Shown: in pieces, positions 1 through 3,584 of the stretch
How the letters are laid out: every line of letters begins with the position of its first letter
Position numbering within the stretch: the stretch's first letter is position 1
Source: an uncultured Clostridia bacterium
Lineage (GTDB): Bacteria; Bacillota; Clostridia; Oscillospirales; CAG-272
Assembly: GCA_946404295.1 (NCBI GenBank)
Contig: CAMJDE010000153.1
Location: forward strand, 1-5,042
Direction of reading: 5' to 3'
Length of the DNA stretch: 5,042 nucleotides
Made by a program: the position numbers and the translations under genes
The notes under the pieces: model-generated
Told to the model about the DNA's origin: nothing
Database searches by the model: none
What the model saw: only the letters and a program-made list of their open reading frames with translations

Positions 1-562
1 CGTGCAGGTAACTGGCGCCTCCCAGGCCTAAAACGGCGAGGACGGCGCAGAGAATGGCGTTGACCGTCGCGCCGACCGACACGGTTTTAAAGTCGATCAC
101 AGCGCCTCGCGGTCGTCCTTTGACAAAAACCCCCTCACCGGAGAGCGAAACCGAGAGACCCATCGCCCGGAGGACCGCGAGATGCAGGTCGATCGGACGA
201 GCCCCGAAGTTACAGCCGCCGGGGCGCGGAAGCGACAGTTCCCCGAGCCGTCCGGCGGCGGCGCCGAGCAGGTAGAGCGAGCCGCGAAGCGACCCCGAAA
301 GCGACGGCGGAAGTGGCGCGGGACGAGCCGACGAGGGATCGAGACGCACCCTGCCCCGCCCGGTTTCGGTCGCTCTGACGCCGAGGGCGGCAAGCAGGGC
401 GATCGTCGCCGAAACGTCGGTGATCGCCGGCAGGTTTTCGAGTTCGATGGGCTCGGCAAAGAGGAGCGACGCGAAAAGGAGCGGGAGCGCGGCGTTTTTC
501 GACCCGTGGATCACGACCTCGCCCGAGAGTTTCTCTCTGCCCGTCACGGTCAGCGTCTTCAT
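1..562 (-). CDS. murA: MurA-like UDP-N-acetylglucosamine 1-carboxyvinyltransferase, N-terminal 187 residues, cut by window edge
   Basis: By family, MurA transfers enolpyruvate from phosphoenolpyruvate to UDP-GlcNAc in the cytoplasm, the first committed step of peptidoglycan synthesis. My translation starts MKTLTVTGREKLSGEV. It shows the substrate-binding GSKNAALPLLFA segment (K22, N23), an LRGSLYLLG helix with R93 where MurA has MRAS, and the active-site loop GGCNFGARPIDLH. In that loop C117 matches the catalytic, fosfomycin-reactive cysteine (C115 in E. coli). A later SVGATVNAIL matches the MurA SVGAT motif. The ATG is preceded by AAAGGGGG. About 230 C-terminal residues lie outside the window. 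Oddities: the usual PYDLVxKMRAS stretch is poorly kept, two residues are inserted before PGGC, and the expected LAEGxTxIxNAA after SVGAT reads LAVLGLGGASYLH at the edge. It is a confident MurA/EPSP-synthase fold protein. Whether it is the housekeeping copy or a divergent paralogue cannot be told. It lies 53 bp downstream of the DUF3810 gene and is probably cotranscribed with it. Confidence 0.88.
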   Translation of the reverse strand, partial: MKTLTVTGREKLSGEVVIHGSKNAALPLLFASLLFAEPIELENLPAITDVSATIALLAALGVRATETGRGRVRLDPSSARPAPLPPSLSGSLRGSLYLLGAAAGRLGELSLPRPGGCNFGARPIDLHLAVLRAMGLSVSLSGEGVFVKGRPRGAVIDFKTVSVGATVNAILCAVLAVLGLGGASYLH

Positions 563-586
563 TCCCCCGCCCCCTTTGCGTCAAGT

Positions 587-612
587 GGGGCGAATCGAAC
601 CGATCACTCCCC
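587..612 (-). repeat. Small imperfect hairpin in the DUF3810-murA gap
   Basis: On the transcribed minus strand, outer arms GGGG/CCCC enclose inner arms ATCG/CGAT around a GTT loop, with an internal loop AGTG/TCG between them. It starts just after the DUF3810 stop codon (TGA, 618-616) and ends about 24 nt before the murA ATG. No U-run follows, so it is not a classical terminator. It may be an mRNA-stability or processing hairpin, or chance in GC-rich DNA. Confidence 0.3.
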
Positions 613-615
613 TTG

Positions 616-1641
616 TCAGTATATGGCGGGCGGGTCGGCTTGGTCCCGTTTTTGTGAAGAGCGACAGGCGAGGATCGGAAACAGATCGTATGAGCGGCGC
701 TCTTCCCCGCCCCGGAGACGGACGACGGCGGCGTTGCTCCCCTCGACGGCGGCGGCGCCCGCGCCCGACGGAAGAAAGGCGTCGAAGAGCGAAAGGTCCT
801 CACGGACGCGGGGCGAGAGCGCGGCGAGGAGTTCGCCGCGCTCGTCGGGCGGAAGCAGCGGCAGCACGGCGTCGAGCGCACCGGCGTACCCGGCGTACGC
901 GAGGGCGGGATCGGACGACGAGATCAGCGCGAGATAGGCGGCAAAGGACGCCTCGCCCTCGGTCATAACCCCCGCCTGATGTGCCGCCTCGTGCGCCGCG
1001 GTGAAGGCGAGCGTGTAGGGGGGCGCCGTCGGGACGATCACCGCCTCGCCCGTCCACGTCGCGTGGTAGCCGAGCAAGCCCCGGCGCGAAAGGAGCCGGG
1101 GAAAAAGCGTCTTTTTGACCCGGGTCGGCTTCGTCGGGGTCGGGACAATCTCGCAAAGCCGGGCGACCACCGCCGCCGAGAGTTCCCCGACGGTATTCCG
1201 GGCGGAGGGCGTACCGCCGCACGAAACAGTCGAGAGCGCCGCCGCGTTGCGGTTGGCGTTGTCGGCAAGAAAGGCGGCGAAGGCGATCCATTCGGCGTCG
1301 GTCGGCGGGGTCGGATCAGCGGGCGGGACGCGCCGCGCAGGAAGCACCGAAAGGACGAGAAAAAGAGAGAAAAAGAGGGCGACGGCAGTCGTCGCGCGGC
1401 GCGGGAACGCGGGGTCCCGGACGGCGCGGTACAGGACGAAGGGAAGAACGGTGGGCAGGACGAGGAGAGCGACCTCGCAGAGTGGAAACGGAACGAGCGA
1501 AGATAGTCCCGACAGCCCGCGCCGGAGCGGATCGGACAGGACGCGACAAACGGCGTCGCACGCGGCGGGAGACGTCGAAACGCCCGCCGTAAGCAGGGCT
1601 ATGATCGCCGAAAATGCAAGCGGTGGCGCCGCTTTTTTCAT
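616..1641 (-). CDS. DUF3810-type membrane protein with HExxH putative zinc-protease motif
   Basis: A 341-residue protein. Visible parts are a signal-like hydrophobic segment (about 6-24), two further transmembrane stretches (about 52-72 and 86-101), then a long domain that is presumably extracytoplasmic. That domain contains GYHATWTGEAVIV (191-203), the metalloprotease-like AHEAAHQAG with H217, E218 and H221, and a downstream MTEGEASFAAYL whose E228 and E230 align with the REDEANF-type segment of the DUF3810 family. The C-terminal RRSYDLFPILAC resembles the SYG-type ending of that family. DUF3810 proteins have no established function; the zinc-peptidase role is inferred from the motif alone. 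The start was chosen as MKKAAPP because AAAGGAGG lies 7 nt before it; an in-frame ATG 12 codons upstream has no Shine-Dalgarno and lies inside an inverted repeat. The gene lies between the CPBP protease gene and murA on the same strand, consistent with one operon. The family call is from memory of the motif pattern. Confidence 0.82.
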   Translation of the reverse strand: MKKAAPPLAFSAIIALLTAGVSTSPAACDAVCRVLSDPLRRGLSGLSSLVPFPLCEVALLVLPTVLPFVLYRAVRDPAFPRRATTAVALFFSLFLVLSVLPARRVPPADPTPPTDAEWIAFAAFLADNANRNAAALSTVSCGGTPSARNTVGELSAAVVARLCEIVPTPTKPTRVKKTLFPRLLSRRGLLGYHATWTGEAVIVPTAPPYTLAFTAAHEAAHQAGVMTEGEASFAAYLALISSSDPALAYAGYAGALDAVLPLLPPDERGELLAALSPRVREDLSLFDAFLPSGAGAAAVEGSNAAVVRLRGGEERRSYDLFPILACRSSQKRDQADPPAIY

Positions 1642-1648
1642 ACCGCCC

Positions 1649-1656
1649 CCTCCTTT
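1649..1656 (-). promoter_or_regulatory. Shine-Dalgarno deciding the DUF3810 start, partly inside an inverted repeat
   Basis: AAAGGAGG lies 7 nt upstream of the ATG at 1641-1639 and fixes that start over the in-frame ATG at 1659-1657... the AAAGGA part is also the distal arm of the long inverted repeat at 1651-1714 and could be hidden by pairing with TCCTCT upstream in the message. Confidence 0.75.
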
Positions 1657-1714
1657 CATAAATCGAACCCGACACACGGTTAGTGTGCCGGGTTCGACGT
1701 CGTTTATGAGAGGA
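1651..1714 (-). repeat. 64-nt nested inverted repeat between CPBP and DUF3810 genes
   Basis: On the minus strand the order is outer arm TCCTCTCATAAA, spacer CGACGT, inner arm CGAACCCGGCACAC, loop TAACC, inner arm GTGTGTCGGGTTCG, spacer A, outer arm TTTATGAAAGGA. The inner arms pair over 14 positions; the single imperfection is an A/C mismatch on the plus strand but a G-U wobble on the minus strand. The outer arms pair at 11 of 12 positions. The distal outer arm contains most of the DUF3810 Shine-Dalgarno, so a folded transcript would sequester it. The better pairing on the minus strand favours an RNA role. Alternatives are a palindromic repeat element or a binding site for a dimeric regulator. 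Confidence 0.7.
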
Positions 1715-1716
1715 AA

Positions 1717-1740
1717 CGTCGACCGTCAGTCGGTCGGACG
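1717..1740 (-). terminator. Hairpin enclosing the CPBP stop codon, possible weak terminator
   Basis: On the minus strand, CGACCG and CGGTCG form a perfect 6-bp stem around the loop ACTGA, which contains the TGA stop of the CPBP gene. The stem extends by CGT/ACG across one bulged C, giving about 9 bp. TTTCCTCTC follows, only a short U-tract, so any termination would be partial. It abuts the long inverted repeat at 1651-1714. It could also simply stabilise the upstream message. Confidence 0.35.
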
Positions 1741-2709
1741 GCTCTTCTTTTTGAAGGACGGCAGGAAGAGTACGGCGATCAGGGCGACCATCAGAATCAT
1801 CGTGGCGGCAAGCCCGCCCTCGGGTCCGAAGGCGCCGCCGTTGGTCGTTTCGCGCCCCGCGTCAAGCGTGACGGAAAAGATACTCGTCGCCGGGGTATAT
1901 CCGCTGACGGCGCAGCCGAAAACGTGCCCCTCGAACCAGTTCCACGCCGCGTGGATCGCCGCCGCGCCGATCACGCTGCCCGTGCGGATCACGAACAGCC
2001 CGAGAAAGACGCCGAAGAGAAAGACGTTCAGAAGCGAGAGCAGGGTCACGCCGGTATTGACGGCGTGCATCAGGGCAAAGAACAGGGCGCTGAACAGAAC
2101 CGAGGGCAGCCAACGGAACCGACGGGCGAGCGAGGTCAGAAGAAGCCCGTGAAACAACAGTTCCTCCGCCGCGCCCTGAATCAGGTAGCCGAAGAAAATG
2201 AAAACGAGGTAGAGGATTCCGAGGTCCCCCGAACGCCCCCCGAAGGTCGCGGCGCGGGACAGGCACAAGACCGGCACAACAGCCGAGCAGAGCAGCGCGC
2301 CGAGAAGGAAGCCGACGGCGTACCGCCGAAGCGCGCCCCGGCGTTCGACGCCCATCGTGGCAAGCGAGCGGCGCTGGACCGTCAGGCAGACGAAAAGGCA
2401 GATCGCGACCGTCCACGCCTCGCCGAAGAGCGTGACGAGGCGGTAGCCCTCGCTCTTCGTGATGGTTTCGGCGACGGCGCGGAGCGCCTCGTAGTCGAGC
2501 CCGCCCGACGGCGACGCGGCGTTCTCCATAAACGGCGCGAGCGCGTTGATCCCGAGGATGACCGTGGCGAGCGATCCGGGAATGAACGAGACGAGGAGCG
2601 GAACGAACAGGACGATCGCGAAGGGGAGCAGGAGATCCGAGGTCAGTCGGGTCGGACGCTCGCCCGGGGTGCGGCGCAGAAGCAGGGGCGACGAGGAAAA
2701 ATCGTACAC
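1726..2709 (-). CDS. CPBP-family intramembrane protease (CAAX protease/bacteriocin-immunity type)
   Basis: A 327-residue, very hydrophobic protein with about seven or eight membrane helices (roughly 24-44, 97-113, 130-150, 163-180, 203-218, 224-242, 245-260, 298-316). The three CPBP motifs are present: AEELLFHGLL (E182, E183), FALMH (H215) and HAAWN (H253, N257). These are the glutamic/histidine catalytic set of Rce1-like intramembrane proteases, which cleave within or near the membrane; the natural substrates of most bacterial members are unknown. Motif 1 is usually EExxxR; here the arginine position is H187. The tail SGYTPATS...TNGGAFGPEGGL resembles endings of other Bacillota CPBP proteins. 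The start is GTG at 2709-2707, with AAAGGAG ending 10 nt upstream; the next in-frame ATG is at residue 61, beyond a transmembrane helix, so it is unlikely. It is the first gene downstream of a sigma-A-like promoter and probably leads the operon CPBP-DUF3810-murA. Confidence 0.88.
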   Translation of the reverse strand: MYDFSSSPLLLRRTPGERPTRLTSDLLLPFAIVLFVPLLVSFIPGSLATVILGINALAPFMENAASPSGGLDYEALRAVAETITKSEGYRLVTLFGEAWTVAICLFVCLTVQRRSLATMGVERRGALRRYAVGFLLGALLCSAVVPVLCLSRAATFGGRSGDLGILYLVFIFFGYLIQGAAEELLFHGLLLTSLARRFRWLPSVLFSALFFALMHAVNTGVTLLSLLNVFLFGVFLGLFVIRTGSVIGAAAIHAAWNWFEGHVFGCAVSGYTPATSIFSVTLDAGRETTNGGAFGPEGGLAATMILMVALIAVLFLPSFKKKSRPTD

Positions 2710-2757
2710 GGCTCTCGGTCTCCTTTCCCGGGGTGTCCCCCGTTTTTCTCTACCGAT

Positions 2758-2786
2758 ATTGTACCATACCCGAGCCGTTTACGCAA
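2758..2786 (-). promoter_or_regulatory. Sigma-A-type promoter for the CPBP-DUF3810-murA operon
   Basis: On the minus strand, TTGCGT (2786-2781) is followed by a 17-nt spacer and TACAAT (2763-2758). A TG one base upstream of the -10 makes it an extended -10 (TGGTACAAT). Transcription should start near 2751, giving a leader of about 40 nt before the GTG at 2709. The leader also has a short CGGGG-GACA-CCCCG stem just before the Shine-Dalgarno. The -35 differs from TTGACA at three positions, but the spacing is ideal. Confidence 0.65.
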
Positions 2787-2790
2787 GCGA

Positions 2791-2813
2791 GGAAGAAAAA
2801 CTTTTTTCTTTCC
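2791..2813 (-). terminator. A/T-rich hairpin just after spoIIR, possible weak terminator
   Basis: Four bases past the spoIIR stop, the minus strand reads GGAAAGAAAAAAG then TTTTTCTTCC, an inverted repeat with one bulged A. The stem is mostly A-U, and its U-run is inside the stem rather than after it. It resembles a degenerate bidirectional terminator, but stability would be low. Some readthrough from spoIIR into the CPBP gene is possible. Confidence 0.3.
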
Positions 2814-2816
2814 TTT

Positions 2817-3434
2817 TCATAAAAACCAGCGCGACAGGAGTTCGAGGGTCTTGAAGCGGACGCTCTTCTTCCCTTCCGTGACCAGTCGGTATTCGGCGTC
2901 CGACAGCCCGAGCGGCACCCCCTCGACCGAGGCGGCGGTGCAGAGCGGCGGGAAGAGGACGCACCACCAGTTCCTGCCCTCTCCCGCCCCGATCACGACG
3001 CGCAGGGACAGGTAGCGCCCGGCGGGGAGCGAGAGCGATCCGTAGTCGCGGGTCGGGTAGTCCTCCTCCGAGAGCGTGACGGAAACCGGGGCGGGATCGC
3101 CGCGGGCGGCGAGGGTCTCTTCGGCGGTCGAGCGGATCGCGTCGCGGAGGGCGGGATCAAGCGCCGCCTCGGCTTCGGCGCGGTCGCAAAACGTGCGGAA
3201 GAGATCGCCGTAGGTCGAGAGGATCGCGTCGCGGACGGCGAGTTTGTCCGCCTGATCGGCGTCTTCGTCGGACGCGGCGAGGATATGCAGCCGGATCACG
3301 TCGCGGTAGACCTCCTCCTCTCCGGCGGCGGGGCAGACGGCGAGGACGAGGGCGAAAAGGAGCAGGAGGAGCGCGGAGAGAGCGCCGGGGAGAACGCCCT
3401 TTCGGTTCGTTCGGTTCGCGTTTTTTTGTTTCAT
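2817..3434 (-). CDS. spoIIR: Stage II sporulation protein R (SpoIIR)
   Basis: In B. subtilis, SpoIIR is made in the forespore under sigma-F, is exported to the intermembrane space, and triggers the protease SpoIIGA to cleave pro-sigma-E in the mother cell. The 205-residue protein shows a basic N-terminus (MKQKNANRTNRK), an export signal/hydrophobic helix at about 14-37, then the family hallmark sequences. These are YRDVIRLHILAASDEDADQ (43-61), KLAVRDAIL (64-72), DYPTRDYGSLSLPAGRYLSLRVVIG (125-149) and GEGRNWWCVLFPPLC (151-165, C158 and C165). It ends soon after a region of the length usual for the family. The start ATG at 3434 has AAAGGAAG 8 nt upstream; an ATG ten codons further up lacks a good site. 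No SpoIIGA or sigma-E gene is in the window. It diverges from the oxidoreductase gene across a 150-bp gap and has the CPBP gene 107 bp downstream, behind its own promoter. Confidence 0.95.
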   Translation of the reverse strand: MKQKNANRTNRKGVLPGALSALLLLLFALVLAVCPAAGEEEVYRDVIRLHILAASDEDADQADKLAVRDAILSTYGDLFRTFCDRAEAEAALDPALRDAIRSTAEETLAARGDPAPVSVTLSEEDYPTRDYGSLSLPAGRYLSLRVVIGAGEGRNWWCVLFPPLCTAASVEGVPLGLSDAEYRLVTEGKKSVRFKTLELLSRWFL

Positions 3435-3442
3435 TCGTTTTT

Positions 3443-3450
3443 CTTCCTTT
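3443..3450 (-). promoter_or_regulatory. Ribosome binding site deciding the spoIIR start
   Basis: AAAGGAAG lies 8 nt before the ATG at 3434-3432. It falls within the coding frame of the alternative upstream ATG (3464-3462), which itself is preceded only by GGAAATCCTCG. This supports the shorter start MKQKNA, which also places the basic residues directly before the export helix. Confidence 0.65.
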
Positions 3451-3465
3451 CCGGGTTCGTGCATC

Positions 3466-3495
3466 GAGGATTTCCCGGCGGGGGACGTTTTATTC
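3466..3495 (-). promoter_or_regulatory. Candidate forespore-sigma (sigma-F/G-like) promoter for spoIIR
   Basis: On the minus strand, TGAATA (3496-3491; GAATA fits the sigma-F/G -35 type) is followed by a 15-nt spacer and GGAAATCCTC (3475-3466). Against the remembered sigma-F -10 pattern GGnnAnAnTw, GG, the first fixed A and the T match while two fixed positions do not. The position, about 25-30 nt before the spoIIR start codon, is sensible, and spoIIR is a sigma-F gene in B. subtilis. The match is partial, so this is tentative. I see no convincing sigma-A promoter in either direction in the 3435-3584 gap. Confidence 0.3.
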
Positions 3496-3569
3496 ACGCG
3501 AAAAGAGTTTTTTTCGGCGCATAGTTCCCCCTCGTCCGGGGTATTCTTCCGATAACGACGCATTGACGC

Positions 3570-3577
3570 AAAGGAGG
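3570..3577 (+). promoter_or_regulatory. Shine-Dalgarno of the oxidoreductase gene
   Basis: AAAGGAGG lies 7 nt before the ATG at 3585, a near-ideal site that fixes the start. It is preceded by TTGACGC; the resulting 12-mer TTGACGCAAAGG also occurs in the murA leader at the same distance from its start codon. Confidence 0.8.
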
Positions 3578-3584
3578 ATAAAAA

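Noticed and set aside
580..615. tRNA-like T-arm string GGTTCGATTC on the minus strand
   Set aside because: The flanking bases do not form the T-stem, and no acceptor, D or anticodon arm or CCA can be fitted.
1642..1677. A 12-residue N-terminal extension of the DUF3810 protein
   Set aside because: AAAGGAGG lies between this upstream start and MKKAA, positioned for MKKAA. The extension has no Shine-Dalgarno and would be encoded by the inverted repeat.
1115..2152. A 345-codon plus-strand open frame
   Set aside because: It is antisense to the DUF3810 and CPBP genes and crosses the intergenic inverted repeat, with low-complexity Arg/Ser/Thr composition. It is a shadow frame.
1924..3015. A 363-codon plus-strand open frame
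   Set aside because: It is antisense to the CPBP gene and the spoIIR end, very rich in charged residues, without a ribosome binding site or known motif. It is typical of GC-rich shadow frames.
3505..3541. Short hairpins CGAAAA/TTTTCG and CCCC/GGGG in the divergent gap as operator or terminator
   Set aside because: Stems are only 4-6 bp, with no U-run and no support from position; they are expected by chance in this composition.
3542..3556. TATTCT or GATAAC as a -10 box for the oxidoreductase
   Set aside because: No acceptable -35 lies 16-18 bp upstream of either, so no promoter is called.
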